From NCBI GenBank assembly GCA_046348545.1, contig JAXMEB010000005.1:124001-188000 (forward strand): 64,000 bases of DNA. The letters run 5' to 3'. The DNA is from JAXMEB01 sp046348545 (lineage in GTDB: Bacteria; Pseudomonadota; Gammaproteobacteria; Berkiellales; Berkiellaceae). The notes below the pieces were generated by a model. That model had not been told where the DNA came from. It searched no databases and saw nothing but the letters and a program-made list of their open reading frames with translations. The translations under genes and the position numbers were made by a program. This document shows, one piece after another, positions 33,519 to 40,975 of the stretch. Each line of letters opens with the position of its first letter. The first letter of the stretch is position 1.

Positions 33519-34143
33519 CTGAGACCCCCAGGAGCAATCCTTTGGTAATACGGCTGATTAATGATAGGTGGTTATCTTCAGAGCCACCCGACATCACTGC
33601 ATAGGCTTTATCTCGATCGCCAATCAAGATTGTTGCATGGTTTGAGGAACCATATTGACTGTTCTGGTGTTCACTGACACCCATAAAATAACGCGGATAG
33701 TGTATGGGAGCCTGATAGCGATAGGCTTTGTATCTTGTTTGAAATTCTTTGGCGGTAAAGGGCAAACTCTTTTCGGAAGAACGACAAAGCTTAATCCATC
33801 CACCCATCTGCTCTAAGACGGCATGAATACTTGCATCATCAAAGGCAACGCTCTGATAAGGACCGACGCTTCGTATGGCCCGTTCAACCTTACTCCAAGC
33901 CTGTAGGCACTGAGCTTCGCTATCTCCTTTGATTACCCTAATCACATCTGCTGGCTTAGGCATAAAATGGCCTGTATCTGGATCGCGCACATGTGCTTCA
34001 AATGCTTTAACAACATCTTTCCAACTAAAACTAGCTAGCGCCCGCCAATAGAGTTTGGTTAATGTTGGGGTCATTTGCCGGTTATAAACTTCCCCTACTG
34101 CTGCCAAGAGTCGAGCAAATTGTTCTTGTTCAGTTGAGAGCAT
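33508..34143 (-). CDS. P-like phage replication protein (second prophage)
   Basis: The start at 34143 (MLSTEQEQFARLLAAVGEVY) has a GGAGAGG site just upstream and matches the paralogue start at 6447. Highly similar to 5815-6447 throughout, including GHFMPKPADVIRVI. Overlaps the Q-like gene by 11 nt. Confidence 0.6.
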   Translation of the reverse strand: MLSTEQEQFARLLAAVGEVYNRQMTPTLTKLYWRALASFSWKDVVKAFEAHVRDPDTGHFMPKPADVIRVIKGDSEAQCLQAWSKVERAIRSVGPYQSVAFDDASIHAVLEQMGGWIKLCRSSEKSLPFTAKEFQTRYKAYRYQAPIHYPRYFMGVSEHQNSQYGSSNHATILIGDRDKAYAVMSGGSEDNHLSLISRITKGLLLGVSDGR

Positions 34144-35080
34144 GTTGGACCTCTCCTTCAATTGCTCGCTCCTCAGCCAGCCAGATTTGCGCCGCTGCTA
34201 GATTTTTCTCATACAATCCGCCCCTTTGATAGGCTTGCTTCGGTGGGGTGTAGCAGTTTCGAATGAATCGGTCAATTTGATCAGCGCTTCGCAAGATAAT
34301 ATGCAACCCATCGTATCGCTGCCCTCTCTCATTTTCCCCTATGTTGTGAGGTGTCAATGAACAGCCAGTGATGGCTTCACAAAGTTGCTCTAAGCTGTAT
34401 CCCCATTTCAATGCCTGAGCAATCAAGCTATTTCGCTTAGAATCTAAGTGCGCATTAGGATGGTTCATCACTAGCTTCCAATGCTCAAATATTTTATCCA
34501 CAAGCGAACCTGCTTCGCATGGTCGCAGTGATGCGACAGAAGTATTCTCCTTCTCTGTCTCCTTATTCTTCTCTTTCTCCTTCTTCTTCTCCTTATACTT
34601 GCTTTGATGGTCCATCGAAGGGTCATCCATGCAGCACTCAGGCTCCTCTAATGCGATATCATCTCTAGGATTTAAATGAAAAAGCACTTCATACTTTGCA
34701 TACAATGGGGCTATAAAATTTAAATTTGGCAGCTCTTCAAATTGTCGTTGTAGAGCGATGAGGCGTTTATCCCCTGCTCGTAAAGCTTCGCCAACCTGAA
34801 CTAATGCCAAGTCAACAACCCAAATGTAATGACGCTCAAAGTCATAATGACAAAAATTCAAAGTTTTAAATGCGGCTAAGAGCTTAAACAAATGCTCTTC
34901 TGAAATGCCCGTATCATGCGCAATATAGGATATAGGCAAATAGTACGCCCCCAACATCGTAGAGTGATGATTGGTTTGAAGATACTGCGCTAAGAGCAAC
35001 GCCTCGATACCGAGTGCTTTCAACTTCGCTGACAAAGCACTTTGCCAAAACTTTGGAGAAAATTTGCAGAAGTCACGCAT
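34130..35080 (-). CDS. O-like phage replication initiator (second prophage)
   Basis: The start at 35080 (MRDFCKFSPKFWQSAL) has AAGGAGG upstream and matches the first-prophage copy; an earlier start at 35098 is also in frame. N- and C-terminal blocks are conserved and the lysine/glutamate linker is coded by a CT-rich tract (about 34550-34605). It directly follows the Cro-like gene, because the recombination module seen in the first prophage is missing. Confidence 0.7.
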   Translation of the reverse strand: MRDFCKFSPKFWQSALSAKLKALGIEALLLAQYLQTNHHSTMLGAYYLPISYIAHDTGISEEHLFKLLAAFKTLNFCHYDFERHYIWVVDLALVQVGEALRAGDKRLIALQRQFEELPNLNFIAPLYAKYEVLFHLNPRDDIALEEPECCMDDPSMDHQSKYKEKKKEKEKNKETEKENTSVASLRPCEAGSLVDKIFEHWKLVMNHPNAHLDSKRNSLIAQALKWGYSLEQLCEAITGCSLTPHNIGENERGQRYDGLHIILRSADQIDRFIRNCYTPPKQAYQRGGLYEKNLAAAQIWLAEERAIEGEVQHALN

Positions 35081-35300
35081 AATGCGCCTCCTTAGCAATC
35101 ACTTCTCTTGTTTGTTTCATCAGTTTTTTATGACGACGCAATAGTTCATCTCCCAACTGATAACTTGGCTTGCGAGTGATCCCCTTTTTAAGACGATTGA
35201 GTGCAGGCTGTGTGATAGATGTTTGCAATGAACGGCTAAGTTCCTTCTCCGTTATCTCTTCCATCCACAAAATTTCAGATACAATTGTTGACCAATCCAT
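35073..35300 (-). CDS. Cro-like HTH regulator (second prophage)
   Basis: A 75-residue paralogue of 8988-9197 with the same EKELSRSLQTSITQPALNRLKKG core. Its 3' end overlaps the O-like gene by 8 nt. Identical HTH cores suggest the two prophages may cross-regulate. Confidence 0.65.
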   Translation of the reverse strand: MDWSTIVSEILWMEEITEKELSRSLQTSITQPALNRLKKGITRKPSYQLGDELLRRHKKLMKQTREVIAKEAHYA

Positions 35301-35429
35301 AGTACCTCCTTAATTCCGAAATCATTTAATTACTCAACGCATTAATTGTCAATGCACAAAAGACTTTACTTTGAATTGGAGACCTCACATAATGCCTTGA
35401 TGTATTAATGCATCTTGCTTGGGGTCAAC
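35301..35429. promoter_or_regulatory. Divergent immunity control region (second prophage)
   Basis: Between cro-like and cI-like genes. Carries AACGCATTAATTGTCAATGC, related to the first prophage's AACGCATTGACTGTCAATCC, followed in both by a conserved GACTTTAC. Candidate operator shared by both immunity systems. Confidence 0.45.
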
Positions 35430-36095
35430 ATGGATAACCCAGTCAAAGAAAATTTAAAAAGATTAATGTTGGCGGATGATGAAATCAGTGAAGGTGAATT
35501 ATCTCGCAAGACAGGTATTCCACAATCAACCATTCACCGTATTGTTTCTGGGCAAATCAAAGAATCTAAGCCTTCGACATTAAAGCCATTAGCTAACTAT
35601 TTCGGTTTGACGATTGCGCAGCTTCAAGGCGAAGAGCCCATTCCTCTTCATAGAGCGAGCGAGCAACGTAGCCATGCGCGCGGATATCTAGGCACACCAG
35701 CACGATTGCTGCCGTTGATTACGTGGGAAATGGCTGCCAATTGGACAAATCTCTGCAAAGACTATCAGCACGATGCCACATTAGGTTGGATCGCAACCAA
35801 TAAAGAGGTAGGACCCCATGCCTTTGGCCTTGTTATACAAGGCAACAGTATGACCGCAACCCATGGCCCTAGCTTTGAAGATGGTTTTGAAATTGTCGTT
35901 GATTCAGATAGAAAACCAGTCCATCGAGACTTTGTGGTAGTAAAACAAGCGACAGGGAGCGCAATCCTAAGACAGCTGAGCATTGAAGGTGGTGCGTACG
36001 ATCTTTTTCCATTAAACCCTAGATATCCTGTGACATCTTTGAATACGCTTGACGATATCTGCGGCGTGGTATGCCAACTGTTAGCCACCTTTTAA
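35430..36095 (+). CDS. CI-like repressor with S24-type domain (second prophage)
   Basis: The start at 35430 (MDNPVKENLKRLMLADD) aligns with the other CI and has TTGGGGT upstream. HTH is identical in the recognition region (SRKTGIPQSTIHRIVSGQIKES without change). The S24 region is IQGNSMTATHGPSFEDGFEI; the position expected for catalytic lysine is again arginine (AILRQLSIEGG). Identical HTH suggests shared operator specificity, hence cross-immunity. Confidence 0.85.
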   Translation: MDNPVKENLKRLMLADDEISEGELSRKTGIPQSTIHRIVSGQIKESKPSTLKPLANYFGLTIAQLQGEEPIPLHRASEQRSHARGYLGTPARLLPLITWEMAANWTNLCKDYQHDATLGWIATNKEVGPHAFGLVIQGNSMTATHGPSFEDGFEIVVDSDRKPVHRDFVVVKQATGSAILRQLSIEGGAYDLFPLNPRYPVTSLNTLDDICGVVCQLLATF

Positions 36096-36158
36096 TGCAT
36101 TGACTCATTGATTAAAGTAGTTTAATTTAAGGCATCGCTGCATATGGAGTTATAACGA

Positions 36159-36368
36159 ATGGATGTCGCACTCATGAAACGCTGCCTCACTGAAAAAGAA
36201 GCCGCCCACTACATTGGCATGAGTATTCATTACCTACGCAAAGATCGCGTCGAAGGCAAAATCGGTCAGCGTACTGCTGGACCTCGATTTCTTAAAATTG
36301 GGCGAAGTATCAGGTATCTGAAGGATGATTTGGATCTGTGGTTGGAAAGTAATTGCAAAATTAATTAG
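36159..36368 (+). CDS. Excisionase/AlpA-type HTH protein (second prophage)
   Basis: A 69-residue paralogue of 10074-10280: CLTEKEAAHYIGMSIHYLRKDRVEGKIG and FLKIGRSIRYLKDDLDLWLE. No integrase follows; two GNAT genes do. The right end of this prophage is therefore lost or rearranged. Confidence 0.75.
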   Translation: MDVALMKRCLTEKEAAHYIGMSIHYLRKDRVEGKIGQRTAGPRFLKIGRSIRYLKDDLDLWLESNCKIN

Positions 36369-36386
36369 ATAGACAAAAATAGGCTT

Positions 36387-36896
36387 ATGGCAAAAAATAA
36401 TCACCTCTTTGATATTCGACTCCTACAATCATCTGATTTGCAGATCTGGAAAACAATTCGACTCGAAGCTGTAAAAGCATATCCTGAAGCTTTTGGCAGC
36501 TCTTACGAAGAAGAATCTTTATATACCGAAGATGATTTTAAAAGAGGATTGACGGAAAGTGATATTTTTGGTGTTTTTTCAAAAAATGATCTAATAGGTA
36601 CAGTAGGCTTTTTTAAATTAAAACCATTAAAAATGCAACATCGTGGCACAATGTTTGGAATGTATATCAAACCTGAACATCGTGGTCATGGCGCTGCAGC
36701 TCAATTAATACAAGCCATTATCAGTCATGCACGTCAAAATGTTCTACAGCTGCATTGCAGGGTTGTAAGTGAAAATGAGATTGCAATCAAATTTTATCAA
36801 AAATATGGATTTCAGATATACGGCACAGAGCCACGAGCGTTAAAAGTGGATGAGAAATTTCATGATGAGCATTTGATGGTTTTAAAATTTAATTGA
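36387..36896 (+). CDS. GNAT N-acetyltransferase
   Basis: A 169-residue GNAT. Motif A region is MYIKPEHRGHGAAAQLIQAIISHA and motif B is NEIAIKFYQKYGFQIYGTEPRALKV. The N-terminus FDIRLLQSSDLQIWKTIRLEAVKAYPEAFGSSYEEE is typical of the small-molecule or ribosomal-protein acetyltransferase group. Substrate unknown. Follows the excisionase-like gene by 18 bp, same strand. Confidence 0.85.
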   Translation: MAKNNHLFDIRLLQSSDLQIWKTIRLEAVKAYPEAFGSSYEEESLYTEDDFKRGLTESDIFGVFSKNDLIGTVGFFKLKPLKMQHRGTMFGMYIKPEHRGHGAAAQLIQAIISHARQNVLQLHCRVVSENEIAIKFYQKYGFQIYGTEPRALKVDEKFHDEHLMVLKFN

Positions 36897-36935
36897 TATT
36901 TTTTAAATTCAACTTCGTCCAAGGATACACCCATC

Positions 36936-37367
36936 GTGCTTCGAAAAGATGATATTAAAATTAGAGTTGATACAAATCCTTCTAAAACTGATGACGAATT
37001 CGTTCGCGACGCGCTGCATCAGTTCAATATTCAACAAGTTGGTAAAGAAGATCACTACTCTGCATTTGCTACTGACAGCACTAACGAAATAGTAGGTGGC
37101 ATTTCTGTGTATGCTGAAATCTCATCAATATATATTGACATTCTGTGGGTTCACGAATCAAAAAGAGGACAAGGTATTGGCTCTCAATTACTTAAAGCTG
37201 TAGAGCAAGAAGCCATTCGTAGAAAAATACCATTTTCGACAACCGACACGTTTACCTTTCAAGCTGTCGATTTCTATATTAAAAATGACTATCAGAAAAT
37301 CGGGATAATTGAAAATTACCTTGAAGGGCACGATCGCATATTTTTTAGGAAAAAGCTAATAGATTAA
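36936..37367 (+). CDS. GNAT N-acetyltransferase
   Basis: A 143-residue GNAT starting at a GTG with an AAGGA site about 10 nt upstream. Acetyl-CoA loop IDILWVHESKRGQGIGSQLLKAVEQEA and VDFYIKNDYQKIGIIENYLEG are clear. It is the second of two consecutive GNAT genes. Substrate unknown. Confidence 0.8.
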   Translation: MLRKDDIKIRVDTNPSKTDDEFVRDALHQFNIQQVGKEDHYSAFATDSTNEIVGGISVYAEISSIYIDILWVHESKRGQGIGSQLLKAVEQEAIRRKIPFSTTDTFTFQAVDFYIKNDYQKIGIIENYLEGHDRIFFRKKLID

Positions 37368-37751
37368 AACTGAAAAACATAAATACTTCTGATGATTTTG
37401 ATGACATTAGCGTGCCCACCAAATGAAGATAAAAAATAGCGCCAAGCATCAACTGAAAAATGTCTTCAAAAATTAAGGAATTTATTCTATGAGCAATATC
37501 TGGGATAAAACAATAGATATTAACGAATCCCTAGTTAGAGAGTTGATATTCTCTCAATTTGGATTAAAAGTATATTCCATTGAAGCACTTGGTGAGGGGT
37601 ATGATAATAGTGCATTTCTGATAAATGATAAGTTTGTTTTCAGGTTTCCTCATCGAGAGCAACTCAGTCCAACCTGCATGGCCAACGAAATTACAATTTT
37701 GCCATACCTTGCGAGTATGTAAAATATTTTGTGTCTGAACGATCAAACTAA

Positions 37752-37778
37752 AAAACCTGTGGTTTTGCCACAGGTTTT
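37752..37778. terminator. Hairpin downstream of the IS256 transposase
   Basis: AAAACCTGTGG and CCACAGGTTTT form an 11-bp stem with a 5-nt loop just past the transposase stop, ending in T's when read in either direction. Copy 2 has the same hairpin at 51413-51437. It can stop both transposase transcripts and read-through into the IS. Confidence 0.75.
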
Positions 37779-37781
37779 GGA

Positions 37782-38993
37782 TTATAGTCTATGAGTGAAT
37801 TCAATAGCAAATCGATTCATCGCTTGCCCCCAGTGCCTAATTGACATAGTCCACTTTTTGCCTATGTTGTTCAAAGCTAAGTAAATTTGTTTAAACATGG
37901 CTTCGTCAGATGGGAATGAGCGTTTGTTTTTGATGACCTTACGCACAGTCATATTCAAGGACTCGATAGCATTCGTCGTATAAATAACTCGCCGGATATC
38001 TTCTGGGTATGCGAAAAATGTCGTGATATGTTCCCAGTGCCGCTGCCACATCTGGCTAATATTTGGGTATTTTTTGTCCCATTTTTCGCCAAATTCAAGC
38101 AGAGCTGTTTCAGCCTCGTCTATTGTAGAGGCTTGATATACTTTCTTTAAGTCTGCGCATAAGGGCTTGCGGTCTTTCCAGTTCACAAATTTCGTCGAAT
38201 TACGAATCATGTGCACAATACAGAGCTGTATTTTTGACCTAGGGTAAACAGCCTCAATGGCCTCAGGGAAGCCCGTAAGACCATCTGTGCAGAATATAAA
38301 GACATCTTTCATGCCACGGTTTTGAAGCTCCGTAAGTACCGAGAGCCAGAATTTTGCCCCTTCATTCAGGCTAACCCACATTCCAAGCACTTCCTTAAGG
38401 CCATCCTGATTAATACCCAAGGCTAAATATACAGCTTTGTTGATAATGTGCTTGTTTTCTTTCACTTTAACAACCAAAGCATCTAGGAATACAATCGGAT
38501 ACAGTGGGTCAAGGGGCCTGTTTTGCCAGGCTTTTACTTCATCCATAACATTATCCGTCACTTGCGAAATCAGCGTGGGAGATAGCTCAACGCCATACAT
38601 GTCCTGGATTTCTGCTTGTATATCACGCGTAGATAATCCACGCGCATAAAGGGATAAAATCTTCTGATCTAAGCCAGCAAGTCGACGTTGGTGCTTTTTA
38701 ACCAGCTGCGGCTCAAATTCACCTGCACGGTCTCGTGGGATTTCTAGCTCAAACTCGCCGTTTTCCCCTTTTACGGTCTTTTGCGATGTACCGTTGCGCT
38801 TATTTTGCGGCGAGCTTTCTGCTGTTGCCTCTAAATGATGCGCCATTTCGGCTTTTAAGGCACTTTCAAGCGTGCTTTTGATTAGCTCTTTGATTAATCC
38901 ATTTTTACCAAAAAATGCTTCCTGAGCATCCTTACTGGTTGCAAGCTCAGCTATTTTCTTTTCGTCTATAATACCTTTGAGGTCTTTATGCAT
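37782..38993 (-). CDS. IS256-family (Mutator-type) transposase, copy 1
   Basis: About 403 residues from MHKDLKGIIDEKKIAEL; an upstream in-frame ATG at 39020 would add 9 residues. Catalytic regions: YPIVFLDALVVKVKEN (first D), FIFCTDGLTGFPEAIEAVYPRSKIQLCIVHMIRNS (second D and C/H motif) and VIYTTNAIESLNMTVRKV (E). Complete. Confidence 0.93.
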   Translation of the reverse strand: MHKDLKGIIDEKKIAELATSKDAQEAFFGKNGLIKELIKSTLESALKAEMAHHLEATAESSPQNKRNGTSQKTVKGENGEFELEIPRDRAGEFEPQLVKKHQRRLAGLDQKILSLYARGLSTRDIQAEIQDMYGVELSPTLISQVTDNVMDEVKAWQNRPLDPLYPIVFLDALVVKVKENKHIINKAVYLALGINQDGLKEVLGMWVSLNEGAKFWLSVLTELQNRGMKDVFIFCTDGLTGFPEAIEAVYPRSKIQLCIVHMIRNSTKFVNWKDRKPLCADLKKVYQASTIDEAETALLEFGEKWDKKYPNISQMWQRHWEHITTFFAYPEDIRRVIYTTNAIESLNMTVRKVIKNKRSFPSDEAMFKQIYLALNNIGKKWTMSIRHWGQAMNRFAIEFTHRL

Positions 38994-39905
38994 TCTAATG
39001 TTTCCTGTGTCTGTAACCATATCTTAAGTATGATTGCTGCGATTCAGATCGCCAGACACAGAATTCTTTACACTACCTACCTTGCTGAGCACCTTACCTT
39101 TCCACTACCTAAGCTTACAATGATTGGGCATCCTACGGCTACCTACCCTTTTCAGTTTGCGGGTTACATAATATTGAAGGGTAACCTGCTTACAAAGCAT
39201 CAATCTCCGTTAATTAATGCTCCAAAATTCGCAAATACTCTAGGTTATTGGCTAACTGAATTGCATGCATTGCCAATATTAAATGAGCATAGAAACTTGA
39301 TTCAAGGTGAACATGATTGGCGACTTGACGTCACGCACCGCACTCAACGCGTCCTTGAAACCATCACACAATATGGAGAATATTTTATTGAAGCTGGCTT
39401 TGAACCCACAGCGTTGATTAAGGGAATGGGCTATTTTCAAGATTTGGATGTCACGGGTGGCAAGGAATGTTATGTTCATGGCGATTTATATGCGAAACAT
39501 ATTTTAGTAAAAAACAACGGGTTGCCTACTGGCTTGATAGATTGGGGCGATGTTCATATTGGACATCCTGCCACAGATATCTCTGTTGCCATTATGATAT
39601 TCAATGAAGATTCGTTAAAATGCTTTTTTAATGTGTATCAGAACATTGATAAAAACACATTTGATATTGCATTATTTAGAGCATTTTTTCACCCTGTTCT
39701 TTCTCTTCCTTATTTCGCCAAAATTAGAGAAACAACATCTTTAAAATGGACAAAGGCTGCATTAGATAATGCCATTTATTTTATGAATCGGAAAGATAGA
39801 TAGCTTTTTCCATAAATGTGAGCATGATTTTTAAAATATTACTTTTGGGTAATCTAAATGATACATCACTTACTAAAATGAATTGAAGTTCAAATTCACA
39901 GATGA

Positions 39906-40223
39906 CTACTGCTGTCTCGCCTCAAACTTAATACCTTCTAATTTTTGAACCGCTTTTAACAAAGCAGTCAAATTCTCAGCCGTTGGATTTCCATGACGGC
40001 CCAACATTCGCTGTATGCTTTTAGTGTTTTTTTTCATTTCCTTAGCTACAGCTTCAAATTGAGGGCTTGAATTGACATAGTCACGTAAAAGCACTTTAGC
40101 AATATCTAAATCACCTGAAATCAACTCATTGATGGCATTTAATAACAAAGCATGTCGAAACTCAGGATCTTCAGTTGCCCTTTTTGAAATAGTATTTTTA
40201 AAATCTCTTGTTAAGAGGATCAT
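39906..40223 (-). CDS. HTH addiction-module antidote-like protein
   Basis: A 105-residue protein resembling HI1420-type probable addiction-module antidotes: ISGDLDIAKVLLRDYVN then FEAVAKEMKKNTKSIQRMLGRHGNPTAENLTALLKAV, a HTH. It overlaps the NadS gene by 4 nt and is the third gene of a leftward operon with RelE-like toxin and NadS antitoxin. Two HTH antitoxin-like proteins for one toxin is unusual. Confidence 0.7.
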   Translation of the reverse strand: MILLTRDFKNTISKRATEDPEFRHALLLNAINELISGDLDIAKVLLRDYVNSSPQFEAVAKEMKKNTKSIQRMLGRHGNPTAENLTALLKAVQKLEGIKFEARQQ

Positions 40224-40555
40224 ATTCGATCCTGATTTTTGCCAGATGGAATGATCTGTAGTCCAGAGTGCGCCACTACATGCAAGAATCTCAAAGCGAT
40301 GCCACTCGGTTTTTTCTCACCAGTTTCCCATTTTTGCACTGTTGAGGGGCTGATATTCAAATATTTGGCAAAAACAGCTTGACTTACATTTTGTTTTAGC
40401 CTGATTTGCTTAATCTCTTTACTGTCTATTTCTTTCGCTGGCTCAATGCATAATTCATCAAATTTTTTCATAGTAATAGCATCTACAAGACCAGCTTTAT
40501 TCAGGCCTTTTACTGATTTATGCACTGTATTCAATATAGATCTAGATTTTTTCAT
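40220..40555 (-). CDS. NadS/HigA-like XRE antitoxin
   Basis: A 111-residue protein. A C-terminal XRE HTH (IKQIRLKQNVSQAVFAKYLNISPSTVQKWETGEKKPSG) and an N-terminal helical stretch. This is the NadS-type antitoxin, which binds its operator and neutralises the RelE-like toxin. It overlaps the toxin gene by 14 nt. The toxin-first order is usual for HigBA/NadS pairs. Confidence 0.82.
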   Translation of the reverse strand: MKKSRSILNTVHKSVKGLNKAGLVDAITMKKFDELCIEPAKEIDSKEIKQIRLKQNVSQAVFAKYLNISPSTVQKWETGEKKPSGIALRFLHVVAHSGLQIIPSGKNQDRI

Positions 40556-40919
40556 TTTTCACCTCGATCAGCTCGCCAACTTTAACAGCATGTTGGAGTT
40601 CTTTTTCAGTAAAACCTAACAAAAGCTTGGCAAATTCTTTTAAAGCTATTTCTTCTTTCTCATTGATATTGGCTCGGGCATTCTTCTCGAAGCCATACAA
40701 AAAAAATATATTTCCTTTTTTCTTGTAAGCAACTAAAGTCCTATATCCCCCGCTTTTTCCCTTTTCAGGGGTCGCAACTCTCTTTTTGTAAAGATTACAG
40801 CCCAAATTTGCATCTATAAGGCTATTTTCAATTTCTTCAACTGCACCAAGAAGGATTTTCTCGCTTAATTTGACGCTTTTGGCCCATTTAGCAAACTCTT
40901 TCGTCTTAAATACCTTCAC
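40542..40919 (-). CDS. RelE/HigB-type toxin
   Basis: A 125-residue protein of the RelE-superfamily COG4737 type. Core: KKRVATPEKGKSGGYRTLVAYKKKGNIFFLYGFEKNARANINEKEEIALKEFAKLLL. Members of this group cleave mRNA at the ribosome or are diverged relatives. First gene of the triad. About 55 bp separate it from the IS66-family element, and the promoter would lie there. Confidence 0.82.
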   Translation of the reverse strand: MKVFKTKEFAKWAKSVKLSEKILLGAVEEIENSLIDANLGCNLYKKRVATPEKGKSGGYRTLVAYKKKGNIFFLYGFEKNARANINEKEEIALKEFAKLLLGFTEKELQHAVKVGELIEVKNEKI

Positions 40920-40975
40920 TCTTACCTCTTATATACTATAGCACCTGGTGGTATATTTTTCAACTTAGCTTTTTA

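Larger units (their letters stand above)
37713..39077 (-). mobile_element. IS256-family insertion sequence, copy 1
   Basis: A 1365-bp element with imperfect ~25-bp ends sharing TGTAAA and TGTGTCTG. It is flanked by an exact 8-bp duplication, TACCTTGC (37705-37712 and 39078-39085), as expected for IS256. Same length as copy 2 at 50113-51477. It disrupts an APH gene. Confidence 0.93.
37489..39803 (+). pseudogene. APH-family phosphotransferase split by an IS256-family element
   Basis: The halves are 37489-37712 and 39086-39803. Removing the IS (37713-39077) and one 8-bp target repeat joins them in frame (...LPYLAEHLTFPLPKL...) as a 313-residue protein. N-lobe: GEGYDNSAFLINDKFVFRFPHRE. C-lobe: YVHGDLYAKHILVKNNGLPTGLIDWGDVHIGHPATDI, with a canonical HGD...N and DxD-type metal site. 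It looked active before the insertion. A decayed piece of a related gene lies at 53982-54032. Confidence 0.85.

Noticed and set aside
36387..37722. Integron cassette array, because of the GNAT-GNAT-APH order
   Set aside because: No attC-like imperfect palindromes lie between the genes and no integron integrase is in the window.
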